A stretch of 64,000 bases of DNA from assembly GCF_000005505.3 (NCBI RefSeq), contig NC_016131.3, forward strand, positions 19,303,501 to 19,367,500, in the 5' to 3' direction. Source of the stretch: Brachypodium distachyon (lineage: Eukaryota; Streptophyta; Magnoliopsida; Poales; Poaceae). The notes under the pieces were generated by a model. The model saw only the letters and a program-made list of their open reading frames with translations. It searched no databases and was not told the origin of the DNA. Shown here one piece after another: positions 1-11,269 of the stretch; position 1 is the stretch's first letter, and each line of letters starts with the position of its first letter. A program made the position numbers and the translations under genes.

Positions 1-149
1 AATGTACAAGGTGGCATGGAAAGACATAAATGGAGCACTAGAATCAGGCCAGCCATTCTAATACCTCCCTTTATATTCCAAAATCATAGTTGCGTCGCTA
101 CTATCTGAACCTCTTTGGTTACCGCCTGTGGCCTTTTTCAGCTTTTCAA

Positions 150-324
150 TCTTATTCAGTTTCAGTTTTGGCCACCTGTGGCTTGTTTTTCTTTTCCGTA
201 GTTTCTGTCTGAATTGAGCCACTGGCTCAATCTGCTGGGCAGGCTTCCCTGCACTCTTTTGTACCTCTTCTTCCCTCTTAATAAAATTCGGCCGCTGGCC
301 CTTCGAAAAAATAAATAAATCATA
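150..324 (+). mobile_element. Possible 3' end of a LINE
   Basis: The stretch ends in a pattern seen at the 3' ends of grass LINEs: a T-rich run with a cluster of CTTC repeats, an AATAAAA-like signal near 280, then a GC-rich tail running into an A-rich stretch (306-320). The 5' limit is not visible and I see no clear target-site duplication. A 95-codon reading frame on the other strand (58-345) shows no recognisable domain. Identification is by pattern only and weak. Confidence 0.3.
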
Positions 325-501
325 TATGGATACATCTGACCTCAACTTGCTCCTCCAAAAACAAAACTTGCTAAGCTAACCACCACTAGAACAAGAGCAA
401 GACAACCAAGAAACATTAAATACGTGCACAAGATTTTTGTTAGACTTGGTAGAACCTATATTCCAACTGTTAAGATTCAGTCATTCATCTGTCATCAAAC
501 C

Positions 502-1362
502 CTACTCAACCTTCCATGCATGAAGTATCAAAGTGAAACCAAACCGACGCGCTTCATGCTCCTTTTTGTCCTGCGAGCGTGAGGTCGACAAAAAATTCTC
601 CATGGATTTGCCTGACTGGAACAAGAACACGGCACATCTGTTCGACGAACCAAATAGCCAGTCATGTACATCCCAGAGCACCTCTATGGGCAGTCCATCG
701 ACAAACACCGTCTGGTTTCCTCTAAAGTTCCATGTGAGTCTCTTCACCTGCAATACTCTCTTCTTCCCAATCCTGATCTCTAGACTTGGATCCTTGGACC
801 CCGACATGTCGCACTCTAGGATGATATGATGAAGCTGACCACTGTCTAAAAACCGAGCCTTGGCCGAATACACCTTCTTCCCGTAAATGTGCTCCTTTCT
901 GGCTACCATGACTGCATTTGAATTAGGTAAAGCATCCAAGGTCACCTTGTGATCCCCTAGCCTGAGCATGTTTCCAAGCACAAGGACAGCTTCACGACCA
1001 AAGACCAGAGCAACACAGAACCCATCGAGCGGTTCCGGCCCGGCCGCAAACTTGGCCGAGGACAGATCCCATAGGATGTCCAGATGAGCACCATCCACCT
1101 GAACAGCCTTGGATCCTTTCATCTTGGAGAAGAGCCATGGCTTTATCTCTGTCTTGCAGAGGGAACAGCCCGAGGAGGAATCGTCGATCGCGATGGCCAG
1201 AGCCTGCCCCATGGCCACCTTGCTCCAGGTGACGGTGACCCTGCAGGATTTGCCGCGCAGACGGGCGGAGTAGGCGCACTGCACCAAGCTCTGGCCGCCC
1301 GAGGAAGAGGAATGGGCGACCTGGACGCCCGTTTGGCTGAGGCAGGATGCGAAATCCCTCAT
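502..1362 (-). CDS. DUF868 family protein
   Basis: Single-exon gene of 286 residues belonging to the plant-specific DUF868 family, whose biochemical role is unknown. The start is the ATG at 1362, because family members begin with MRDF-like residues followed by a short Cys/Ser-rich stretch and here the protein begins MRDFASCLSQTGVQVAHSS. An upstream in-frame extension to 1440 exists but does not match the family. Family signs are the early block ending KSCRVTVTWSK, the central GFCVALVFGREAVLVLG block, the basic block IRIGKKRVLQVKRLTWNFRGN, the VFVDGLPIEVLWDVHDWLF block, and the C-terminal end FGFTLILHAWKVE. No signal peptide or membrane segment is apparent. Length is close to the usual 280-320 residues, so the copy looks intact. 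A high-GC 5' half and lower-GC 3' end are typical of grass genes. Confidence 0.87.
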   Translation of the reverse strand: MRDFASCLSQTGVQVAHSSSSGGQSLVQCAYSARLRGKSCRVTVTWSKVAMGQALAIAIDDSSSGCSLCKTEIKPWLFSKMKGSKAVQVDGAHLDILWDLSSAKFAAGPEPLDGFCVALVFGREAVLVLGNMLRLGDHKVTLDALPNSNAVMVARKEHIYGKKVYSAKARFLDSGQLHHIILECDMSGSKDPSLEIRIGKKRVLQVKRLTWNFRGNQTVFVDGLPIEVLWDVHDWLFGSSNRCAVFLFQSGKSMENFLSTSRSQDKKEHEARRFGFTLILHAWKVE

Positions 1363-2158
1363 GGTGATGACGGCGACGGTTTGCGAGCTGCTTGCAACCA
1401 CCTTTGTGGCTTTTCGACGAACACTAGGTGCGCAGCGCAACTGCCCTGTTTATCACACGGTCACGCGCTGCGCGTGCAGGAGAATAAAAACACAGCAGCC
1501 TTCTTCAGATATCAACCAAAAGAAGAAGAAGAAGAACCGAACCTTGGTTAACGAGATGAAGAAGAGACCACAAGTTCAACCTCAGCAGCGAAGAATGGAG
1601 TTACTGGAGAGTGGAGAGCACTACGAAAGGAAAGGGAAAGCCTCAGAAGAAGAAGCCTGACCCTGACCCTGACCAAAAAATACGGTGCGCAGCCGTTTTC
1701 ACCTGACCCTGGCCACGAACACGACCGCTACCTCCCCAACAAAGTGTCCACCAGCGAGCAGTAAATTACTACTCCTCGTTTCGTTTTTCCCTTTTGGTTT
1801 TAAGCTCGCCGCTCGGGGTGCCGGATTTGCCAAAAGCAAAGCGGGTGGAAAGAAGAAGACAAAGCTTAATTAGGGAGGAGGGCGACCACGACTAGCAGTA
1901 GTGCGGCGTTGGGGAATGTGGGCAGCAGAAAAGACGGGGATGCGCCGACAGGCCGCGACATGTGAGCTCGGGCGGCACCACCGTGATCCGCGTCTCCCGC
2001 AGATGCTGATGGTGGCACCTCCACCGTATGACGCGGCAAGTGTTTGTTACAGTAATTTGTTTCCTCCGTTTACTTGCCAAACGCATCGATTTGTGTCGGG
2101 GCAGATTTTGACTCGCACACAGATTTGGATTACACATGTGATAATAATTCAGCTGGAA
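1363..2158. other. Intergenic region between the DUF868 and amine oxidase genes
   Basis: Holds the promoter and 5' leader of the DUF868 gene (transcribed leftward) and the 3' flank of the amine oxidase gene. Several purine-rich AAGAAG runs lie at 1520-1570 and 1650-1665. No coding homology is recognised; the small open frames here are not supported. Confidence 0.5.
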
Positions 2159-5100
2159 TCAACCACCGGTGCACGAGCAGTTCACGGGAGCCGCCTGCTG
2201 GCCACGACGACGGCTAGTAGTAGCCGGCGGCGGACTCGCCCCGAGCAGCAGCGGGTTCCGGTCGAAGAAGTTAGCCGGGCGGAGCTCGAACCCGCCGCTG
2301 ACGGTGGGCATCACGGGGAAGTCCTCCTGGTAAGGTATATGGTGGACGCCCACGGTGTACCACAGCACGATGTCCTCGTCCCGGACACTTCTATCCCTCC
2401 CACTCCATACGCCGAGCCCGTCGTCCCCGGTGCTCTGGTCGGCGTAAACCCCGGGCGCCCACTTCTCCGACTTGTTATACGGCGTCACCCGCACCTGCTT
2501 CTTGCAGTAGCTCGCGCGCCGCTGCGGGAAGTCGTCGTCGGCCATCACCGACGCCGCGGTCGCGCCGTCGGGGATCACGCGGTACCCGGCCTCGTTCCCC
2601 ATCCTCGTCCGCTTGCCCGGGTTCACGACCAGAAGGTCTGCCGGCGCGCCGGCGTTAAGGTCAATTTGGGCGTCTGTTTCGGTTTCGGCCACCTCCCGGC
2701 GCACCGTCCAGTAGCTCTTCCTCGGTGTTGTTGTGCCGTTGTTTTTGGTGGTGGTGATGGTGTTCTTGACAAAGGAGTTGCGCGTGCCATCGACGTCGAG
2801 GTCTAGGTGGTACGTGACGAAGTGGTCGTGGTACACGGCGATTGTGTTCTCTGCCACCAGCGTCCCGTGCGCGTCTTCTGACGGCGGGATTTGGTCCTTG
2901 TGCGTGTACCCCGTCCCCTTCACCTCCAGGAGACCCGTCAGAGACACCTGCAGTAATATAGACAAGCATTTCAGCTCTCTGGTCCTTTGGGTTGATTTTA
3001 TCTGAAGTTGATCGAGATCGATCATTCATGCGTACCGTGACCTTGATGGAGCCGCTGGTCTTGAACTCCCAGTCAAGGATGTAGTCATAGTTCCCGGCCG
3101 ACACCACCATCCTCACCACCAAGCTCACGTCCGGCCAGACCTCCGTGATCTGCGACCAATGGCACAATGCGTGTAAGTACAATCGAGAATCGACCATGGC
3201 AGGACTTAGGAGCTAGGCTGGGGAATCAACACGATGAGCTAGCTAGCTTTACATACCAGTCGGTTGGGAAAGCCGGCCTCGGTGTGGCGCCACGCGACGT
3301 CCCCGGCGCCGCGCCGCTCGAAGACGCAGATCATGTTCTTGTTCTGGACGGGCATGCCGTCCTGGCCGGCGTAGTAGCCGTCGAGGTAGGCGGCGCCGTG
3401 GGGGCAGTCGGCGCCGGGCTGGAGAGGGAAGGCCCAGAGGCCGAGGCCGTACTCGCCGGCGTCCAGGAACGTGCGGTAGTACCACTCCTCCGCCGGGTCC
3501 ATGTACGGCACGAACACCTCCGACACGAACCCGCGGTACAGCACCGGCCGCCGCCGCCGCGTGCCCCCCTGGAGGGCGGCGTCGTGGATCGAGGCCAGCG
3601 AGATGACCGTGCCGGCGCGCATGTCGAAGCCCACGTGGAACTCCCAGTCGGCCCACCTGCGGTGCTTGCGCCAGATTGATAAGGCAGGTTTAACTCGCAA
3701 AAAAAAAGGATATGCTAAAAAAAACTCGCAGAAAAAAAGGAAAGGCTTAAAATTTTGACGAAATTTCGGTGAAACTTTAGCCTTTTCTTTGGTTATTAAA
3801 GATTCCGGTTTGGCTTTGATTTGAGCCCATCGTAGAATGGTTTATATAAATTTATTCTATCCTAAACACAAGCATGCCCTTTATTTCTTTTCTTCTCGAT
3901 AAGAACCGAGTGATTAATTTGTGTAACTTGCTAGACAAATTTATGTTCCACTATGATTTTAATAATTTTTGGTGAAATTTCAAATAAAAAATACAAAATA
4001 GTTACAGGAATTTCAGTTATCTCATACTGAAAATTTGTGCAAAACGAAATTTGAAACCTTGCATCAAGGTGCAAATATGTCCATCCTCAAAAAGAAAGAA
4101 AGTTGCATCTATGTCTTTCATTAAGTATCGAATCAGTGTCAACGTGTTTTGGAGCAATGGTTTTTTCTCTAAACATCGATTACATTGCAAAGCACACACA
4201 TCCTAACCTTTTTTTTTACCAGGAACACAAGCTAACCATTCAACCAATGGTTGGCCCTCTGGAGCAATGTTTTTTTATAAAAGGCGAAAGAATGGTTGGC
4301 TCTTTGGTAACCAATGAAGCAATGTTTTCTGCTATTGCTAATTTTTATTTGTTTGTTTTTTAAAAAAAAAAATCCAACCACCACAAGTTATGCATTACTC
4401 ATTCCATTTCAAAACACTACTCATATAGATTTTTCTCATTTATTCCACAATACACCTCATTTTTCTCTTGAAATCCACACCCGGCCAATAACTACTCACA
4501 TTAATTTACTATTAATCTAATATGACTGGTCATTCACTAGAAACGAGAGCTGCCTTGGTCAGAGTGCACAAATCTATATGAGTTGTGTTTTGAAACGGTG
4601 GGAATATCTAGTGCAAATGCTCTTTTTGAAGGTGTACAATTTTAGTAGAATGCTAGGGCCTTTCTGGATAGACGGATTGGTACATGAGTTTTCTAGGATT
4701 TTTATCTTTGGAAACAATTCCATGGAGAGAGACCCTTGAGATCAAAGCATTGACGAACTCAGATTTTCAATATTAGGTAGGGCAAAGAACCGTGCCTTTG
4801 CAATATTGGGTGGGACAACCACACTATGATTCTATTTTTCTCTCTCTTTTTTGATAATTTTTAGTAATGAAAAAGGAATTTAAAAACCAATCATCCAATT
4901 GGGTCCGGCACTGGATCAAAGGAATGTGACCTATAAACGGATCTAAAACTATAATTCTGCCATAGGATTTCTATCGAGAGTCTGGACTTTACGAAAACCT
5001 ATCTTTGTGACTTGCATGCATCTTCTCGCAACTCGCATAAAGTTGTGGATGGAAACGCTAGGATTTCGATAGTTCTTGATGGAATTGGTCCCTGTGTTGG

Positions 5101-6200
5101 ATAATTAAGTCGTCAGAGCCTCACAGGAATTAAAGAGAGTAGGTAGCTTAGCGTATTCATGATGCTGAAACCGTGTTCTATTATTGGCGTTCGTACTATA
5201 TTGTACACATTGCATTTTTGGCTTGTTTTTTGTGAGCGCGCGTGCGTGATATGATTCGAATCACTTTTCAGCGAGATCACAAGCGCAAAAAAAAACAATG
5301 TCACCCTCACGCAAGTTATCTGTTGGAAACTTGGAAGAGATGACCCAAAAATAGGTCGAAGAGTTTCATGCAGTAAAACAGAGCAGGCTTTGTCAGTTCA
5401 TGTTACCTGACTAGGTGTCCGTCAATGCGGAAGCCCCTGCCTTCCGGCTGCTGTCCCACTGCGCCGGGAGCCGGCGGCCCGACATGGCCGGCCCACCGGT
5501 AGTCCGTCCCCTCGGCCTTGGGCACCGGGTACTCCACCCGGTCCCTATACCCGACGATGGCCATCCGGTCGAGGTCCACCACCAGCGTCACGCCCTCGAT
5601 CGGCCGCGCGTAGAAGTTGGCCGTGTCCGCGCCGGCCACGAAGCACAGCAGCTTCACCACCCTCCGCTGCCGCACTGAGGGATCATCCCCGCCGAACCAC
5701 CCGACGGGGAACACGGCGCAGAGCACGTCGTCCATGTCCACGCCGCGCGCGCGCACGGACTCCACGAACGGCGGGTGCCTCGGCGGCAGCGCCACCGCCG
5801 CGAACTGCTCCTCCAGCGTCAGCGTCGGGAAGCCGGCCCCGCGGTGCACCGCGTGCGAGATGACGGAGGCGGAGGACGAGAAGCCGGAGACGGAGACGAG
5901 GAGCTCGTGCGATTCCCCCCCGGCGCGCGCGATGACGAGCGCCCGGCGCGGGATGATGGCGGAGGCGTTGTTGTTGTTGGCGTAGGATATGAGAGCGGGC
6001 TTGTCGGGGTCGTCGAGGCCGACGTAGTGGAAGGTGAGCGGGCGCGCGGGGACGAGCGGCGAGGCGAGCACGGCGGCGCGGATGGCGGTGAGCTCCGCGG
6101 GGGAGAAGGGGTCCAGAGGATGGGCGCATGCTACTGGGCCGGCGGCGAAGGAGAGCAGGGCAGCGACGAGGATGAGAGGAAGCATCGCGAGGAGCGGCAT
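2159..6200 (-). CDS. CuAO: Copper-containing primary amine oxidase
   Basis: Oxidises primary amines or polyamines to aldehydes with release of H2O2 and ammonia. Four exons join in phase: 5407-6200, 3257-3656, 3036-3149 and 2159-2947, giving 698 residues; an upstream in-frame ATG at 6272 would give 722. The chosen start precedes a hydrophobic signal peptide ([19 protein letters not shown]), so apoplastic secretion is likely. Exon 1 holds the N-terminal D2/D3 domains and exons 2-4 the catalytic domain. Visible active-site residues are the base Asp330 in TFLDAGEYG, the topaquinone precursor Tyr419 in GNYDY, copper ligands His476 and His478 in HDHF, and the third ligand in GVHHIP (His638/639). 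All key residues are present, so an active enzyme is expected. Intron 1 (1,750 bp) carries a Stowaway MITE. Length matches plant CuAOs. The exact amine substrate cannot be read from the sequence. Confidence 0.94.
4398..4604. mobile_element. Stowaway-like MITE in amine oxidase intron 1
   Basis: A 207-bp element bounded by degenerate Stowaway ends: left CTCATTCCATTTCAAAACAC, right complementary GTTTTGAAACGGTGGGAA, with TA on each side (4396-4397 and 4605-4606). It is an inverted copy of the 206-bp element at 26783-26988: both share the internal CGAGAGCTG and the GACTGGTCATTC-type core in opposite orientation. The ends are more decayed than in that copy. Confidence 0.75.
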
Positions 6201-6272
6201 CCGGGCGGGCCACCGGCTTGTCGCGAGCCGAGGCTGGAATGAATGAAACGACGAGGCGGATCGACCATCCAT

Positions 6273-7470
6273 TGAACGTACGACTTTGCTGTTGCGCTGT
6301 CTGCTGTTCTTCTGAGAATCTATATAACACCAATCAGCAACGATGATTTTTGTCGAGTTTGTAGAATCACAAAATTTACTTTTCAAGGTCTCTTGTGAGT
6401 TTGACTTACTACGGATGTTCCTTCCGTATTGTCTACCTCTTCAATTCTTCCGGCCTTGGACGTACTACCAGTCTGATTACTAGTGTTGGACACGGGCCTC
6501 GGATCAGATGTCAGGAAGTAAACCAAGACAGCATCATTTTTTGGCGAAACTGAGACTAATTTTTCTCTTCTTTTTTTCTTTCCATACGATCAGACGAGAC
6601 TAATTTTTCTGGTGGCTTCAGCGGCAATCTCTACGAAGACAGTCGGCCGGCAGCCGTCTTTTGAATTGGAAAATTCTAGCATTCGGCTCTTTCCAAATGC
6701 TCCACGGCGGAAGCAGAAACAAAGAAGATGCTCTTTTTGCTGGCGTTTATCTAGGTCGACCCACCATTGCTTGACAAATTCCTTTCCAAGTCAGCATCAT
6801 TGAAACGTCAGATTAAACGTCCATTTTTTTAGAAGCTAGATGACTTGACGCCACACAAAGAACTGGCTGATCCACTTTTCAACAGGCCGATCCACGGCTG
6901 CGAACCAGAAAGCTACGAATTAGAACCTCCCCTCTCAAAAGAAAAAAAACCCGCTGCTAATCAGAAACGGGAAAAGTTTGCAAGCACACGCCCGCCTGGG
7001 CCCTGGTGCCTTCAACTTTTTTATTTTTTTTGAACCGTGGTGCCTTCAACTTGGCTATTTGGGCTGATGAAGGTTTGCAATTACCCTGCCTCCGTAACCT
7101 AATGCCTGGCAACTGATTTTACGGGCAAGGCCTACATCCGCCTGGTACCACAACCTCCAGGCCCATGAACTCATGAAGGAAGCGAACGTTGGGGGACGGC
7201 CCACGCAAATCAGGAAACCCCAAGTACGACGGCTCGCTGTGGACTATGTAGACGCCGACGCAACAAGCACCCTCCAGCCTCCGCTCCGCCCCCTTCTCGC
7301 CGCCCCGCCGGGGCGAACGACGGCGATCTCTGTTCTCCGGCTTGACACCCCGGTCAGGGAAACAAGCCTCGATTTCGCAATTCTCCTGTTTCCCTTTTTT
7401 CCCAGATTTCCTGAAAGAAATCACGCAGATCGATCAGGTCGTCGAGGGTTTAAGAAGCAAAAGATCCTAA
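6273..7470. other. Amine oxidase promoter and flanking intergenic DNA
   Basis: Contains the upstream region of the amine oxidase gene, then about 1.1 kb with no recognised gene. Short open frames at 6612-6803, 6845-7033 and 7173-7505 show no family features. Poly-A and poly-T runs occur near 6545-6575, 6945 and 7018-7030. Confidence 0.45.
6321..6334 (-). promoter_or_regulatory. Candidate TATA box and inverted CCAAT box of the amine oxidase gene
   Basis: On the minus strand, TATATA (6326-6321) lies about 50 bp upstream of the alternative ATG at 6272 and 120 bp upstream of the preferred ATG. ATTGG, an inverted CCAAT, sits directly upstream of it. Position and order fit a core promoter, but no transcript data are available. 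Confidence 0.4.
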
Positions 7471-8053
7471 CATGTGCTCCGCAATCCGGAGATTCGTCCA
7501 TCTGATCGCCGACGACCTCAAGGGTGGCTAGACCCTCCGCCGCATTGACACAACGCCCCTCTTTGCAGGCGTTAATGGCAAGGACTTGGGGATGCGAAGA
7601 GCTCAACTGCCAGGCCTAGTGATCTGCTTTGACGCCCCTGACAAGCAGTACAACAAGGCGGAGTTCTTCCTCCTGGGCAGCAAGATCGTCAATGTCAACA
7701 TGAACCGACGCACCATCTTGTACGACACTTTATCTTCCTCCATTGGTGTGTTGCACGCTCAATTTGCTATCGTCCGGTACCCTGCTCTCACCTGGTCCAA
7801 AGATAACAAGTGGGAGATCATGACTGCGTGTGCGATCATGCACAACATGGTCATTAAGAGTGAGTGAGAATGTCTTGTGTATGACACTGAACCGTATGAA
7901 CAAATGGATCATCTAGTCAATGTTGATCACCATGTGGCGGCCGCTTTTACTGCTTTCCTCGCCAGGCGCCAGGAAATGCGAGACGCTGGTACTCATCAGC
8001 AGTTTCAAGATGATCTGGTCGAGAATTTGTGGAGGCTCCGAGGAAACGTCTAA
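7471..8053 (+). pseudogene. Chimeric relic: DUF1618-like fragment joined to PIF/Harbinger transposase tail
   Basis: The reading frame 7471-7735 resembles the N-terminal part of grass DUF1618 proteins (IRRFVHLIADDLKGG, then TLRRIDTTPLF, RRAQLPGLVICFDAPD, FFLLGSKIVNVN, RRTILYDT). It is broken by an in-frame TAG at about 7529. From about 7739 the same frame becomes the C-terminal end of a PIF/Harbinger-type transposase (GVLHAQFAIVRYPALTW, IMTACAIMHNMVI, then RRQEMRDAGTH and DDLVENLWRLRGN). A TGA at 7865-7867 interrupts this part. The 3' flank ends in GGAGATGCTC followed by TTA (8259-8261), as expected for a Harbinger end with its TTA duplication. I read it as a dead Harbinger-derived element carrying a captured gene fragment. 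The DUF1618 match is from family memory and is less certain than the transposase match. Confidence 0.55.
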
Positions 8054-8258
8054 TTCTTATTATTTGTTTGATTGAATTTGCTTGAATTGATATTCAAAAC
8101 TTAATTAAATAATGTGCTTGTTTCAATTTGCAATATTTGTCAAATTGAGGCGTTTGGGCGGCGGCGAGCAAACGGCTGGGCCTTAAAAACAAGATCTAGC
8201 CGGCGCCCCCTCATACGGCCGAAAAAATTGGTAGGCCGGACGCCATATGGAGATGCTC
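8054..8258 (+). mobile_element. 3' end of a Harbinger-like element
   Basis: AT-rich then GC-rich 3' flank of the transposase relic, closing with the terminal sequence TATGGAGATGCTC and a TTA target trinucleotide at 8259-8261. No matching 5' terminus (GAGCATCTCC after TTA) was seen upstream, so the element is incomplete or its start is too decayed. Confidence 0.45.
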
Positions 8259-8329
8259 TTACGTACTTTTTTGATAGGTATAGAGTATAGATTCGATCTT
8301 TCCTTATTTATACTACACACACTTCTACA

Positions 8330-8690
8330 CCCTCCCTCAAGATTGGGCAGATGCATTGTATAACCCCATCTTGCTATAGAGATTAACAAACATCTTCTCA
8401 AGTAATCGTAAAAATATTGGCCACTTGTTCTGCGGAGCTTGCATAATGGCATACAAAATAACACTTTGGTCCAACTGTTTTAACAAAGTGCCTATCGATT
8501 TTAATGTGTCTGGTCCTACTACGTTGCACTGGGTTATAAGTGGCACCGAGTGCAGCCTTATTATCACAACATCATAGGTTTTGGTTGAAGCAAGAGCATA
8601 GCTCCATTAGCAAGATTCTCAACCATAACACCTGACACACACCATGAGCCATAGCTTGTGTTAGAGTAAAATGAATTGAAGAATGATTGG
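8330..8690 (-). pseudogene. Ty1/Copia retrotransposon fragment (RNase H region)
   Basis: On the minus strand, frameshifted pieces of a Copia polyprotein C-terminus can be read: AMAHGVCQVLWLRILL, then CDNKAALGATYNPVQRSRTR, then HIKIDRHFVK. These are hallmarks of the Copia RNase H domain, with the catalytic-region motif CDNKAA. Frameshifts and stops separate the blocks. The stretch ends near a purine-rich GGGAGGGTG (about 8332-8340 in complement) that could be the polypurine tract before a lost LTR. No LTR pair is visible in the window. Confidence 0.7.
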
Positions 8691-8945
8691 TGTTCAACAT
8701 ATAGAAGTACAAGAGACGCTTGTACATGTCCGTACTTTGGGCACACGCGCCCGTACAGGAGAAAGCCAGGGAAAAAACATGGGAAAAAAGAAGAGTCCGT
8801 TGCTATTCAACCGTCATTAACCTTAATTAAAACATGGTTAAACTAATTGATCACATGCTAATTTATTCTTAACGGCCCGTAACTATGCTTCAGTAGCGAC
8901 CCCGCTACAAAACTTTGTTTCTTGCCATGCCACGTAACCAAAGTT

Positions 8946-9400
8946 CACTGCTACAGAATATGCTACCAGTGGCGGTCAAAAAAATGGGTTGGTGGTGGGT
9001 ATGTCGCCCGTCACCATCCACACGTCACTGGTGCTGTGAGCAACAATGACGGGTCCTTGCACCGCCACTGGTGCTGTGATCTCTAATGGTGGTGCAAATT
9101 CACCGCCACTGATAACATTTGCATGATTTTTTTTTAAAAAAGCAGGCCACCGGCCGGCTCCCATGGGGATTTACAAATCGAAATCGATTAATGAACTCGA
9201 TAGAACAGACCGAGATGAATCAAGAAATCAAATCACACATCTGTACATAAACAAACTGGAAAACAAATCATGGCGCAAGCCCCCATCGCGGCCGCCGTGG
9301 CAACCCTCCGGCAAGCGCCCTCTTCGTCTCCTCGGTGGCGGCGCGGCGGCATCCTCCTCGGTCATCTGCGGCAGAGATGGAGAGTGTGACTAAGAGAGAG

Positions 9401-9436
<36 letters not shown>

Positions 9437-11246
9437 GAGGGGGAGAGATAACTTACCCGGTGGCGGGGCAGGCCCGGATTCGGCGAACGCGGGGTCAGGG
9501 GCGCTTGCGCGGTGGCGGGGCTGGGGCGTCGAGGTCGGTGGAGCACGGATCCGACCGCGTCTAGGCCAGGGGAGGCCGGATCCGGACACGTCTTGGCCGG
9601 GGCAGGCTGGATCCGCAGGAGGAGGGAGGCGGGCCTGAGAGAAGACAGAGGGGGGCGGGCGCGTGACCGGAGAGGAGAGAAGAGGAGAGGTGGCGGGCGC
9701 CTGGCTGGAGAGAAGAGGAGGGGCGGCGCGGATCCGGAGAGGGAGGCCGGAGGGGAGGAGGAAAGTGAGAAGGAAGAGGAGAGGGAGGGAGGAGAGAGCT
9801 CACGGGGGGAGGAAAGATAGAAGGAACGGAGAAGTCTGGGTAGGGGGAGAGAAAGAAGTCTCGGGAGAAAGAGGAGGCGCCCACGATTGTGAGAATAAGC
9901 GGACGCGATTGTTATACGTCACGGATCCGGGTCCTCCCACTTCGACCAATCGGGTTACAGCACACGGATCACAGTTTCAACCTGAACAAAATCAACGTCA
10001 AGTGGCGGGTTTTATTGCAAAGCCGCCATTGGAGGGTCTAAAATTCATTTTCTTTTTTTCTTTTTAGCACAATATACTTGTATTTTGGATTTTAATTGAA
10101 TTGTTTTATAACTTTATATAGATAGTCTATTTTGTGTGAAAATTGGGATCGATTTTGACCCATATTAATAGAGTTTGCTTCACAAAAAACCTCATCTTTT
10201 GTGTTTAGAAAATGAAAAACTTTTTTTTATAACTACAAATTTCTAAATTCTTTGAGAATATTGTTGGGCATGCAAAGACGCACCTTTGTGCAAAAATTGG
10301 ATTCATTATCACGAACTATGATATAGAAATGGCCATGCCTTTGGTCATTCGGCTTGAAACTCATAAACATTCATACTTGATAGTCCATTTTGTGAAAGAT
10401 TTTTCTAAACATTTTTCAAAATTCAAATTTATCATTTGTCTTGCCAACTAGTACACATAAAAGGATTCCATGCCAAAGAATTGACTTTTTTTTTACACTT
10501 GCTTCATATTATTAGAATTTTTGCAAGATGGGGTGAAAATTGTCGGCACAACTTTCCATAGAAAGGTGTTGAATATTTCAACATCCTCTAAGAATCTTAC
10601 ATAATTATTACTTGGGTACCTTAAAATGATTTTTTCAATTTTTTAGGAACAAACTATCACACACTTGTAGTTCAAATTTGAATTACTTTTGAAAAATCGC
10701 TAGAAATTCATTTAAATGGATAAAAGCATAAATAAAGCTATAAAATTCAAAACCTTTGGACACGACCAAATAATTATGGTCTAGTTTGTGTCGAAATTGT
10801 ATAGGTTCCATTTTGAACCATAAAAATTGTACTTCCTTCACAAAATACCTCCTTTTTTGCATTAAAAAAATGGAAAATCATATTTTATCAGAAATACCAT
10901 GTGATATTATTGTTCCAACGTGTTAAGGAACATAAATGAAGACTTCAGAAAAAAGAATCACATCGTTTGGATTTGTTTTGAATTAGTTATGATTTTTGCA
11001 AATTTTAGCGGTCTCCGGAGGGTCACCAGTGGCGGGTTCGCGCTTAGGACAGCCACGGGTAGGTGGGGGGTCACTGGTGGCTGTTCTAAGAGGTCACCAG
11101 TGGCTGTGCACAATGACCGCCACTGGTGCTCGGTCATTTTTTGAATGAAAATCACCGCCACTGGTGACCTGACCAGTGGCTGTGATTTTTTGAATGAAAA
11201 TAACCGCCACTGGTGAGGGTTCATGGAAGGGTATTCTGTAGTAGTG
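8946..11246. mobile_element. Complete non-autonomous CACTA (En/Spm) transposon
   Basis: A 2,301-bp element starting CACTGCTACAGAAT and ending ATTCTGTAGTAGTG, which are near-perfect inverted termini. It is flanked by the 3-bp target duplication GTT (8943-8945 and 11247-11249). Both subterminal regions carry many copies of the motif ACCAGTGGCGG or its complement (about 8965-9115 on the left, 11028-11215 on the right), as expected of CACTA transposase-binding regions. The interior holds a GC- and GA-rich block (9260-9900) and an AT-rich block (10020-10980) without any transposase similarity, so mobilisation would need a partner element. Long open frames in the GA-rich block are compositional. 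Confidence 0.88.
9393..9435. repeat. (GA)n microsatellite inside the CACTA element
   Basis: About 43 bp of nearly pure GA dinucleotides with one GC interruption, at the start of a purine-rich block that continues to about 9880. It explains the long serine/leucine-rich and arginine/glycine-rich spurious open frames here. Confidence 0.9.
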
Positions 11247-11269
11247 GTTTGAGTAATTGGGAATGAAGG

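Noticed and set aside
1901..2806. 301-codon plus-strand frame
   Set aside because: Lies opposite the last amine oxidase exon and extends into intergenic DNA; no protein family features.
3167..3679. 170-codon plus-strand frame, and a 135-codon minus-strand frame (3249-3656), over amine oxidase exon 2
   Set aside because: Both are shadows of the GC-rich exon; only the frame of 3257-3656 reads as amine oxidase.
9268..10067. Several frames of 75-134 codons in the CACTA interior
   Set aside because: They follow the (GA)n and GC/GA-rich composition and have no transposase or other motifs.
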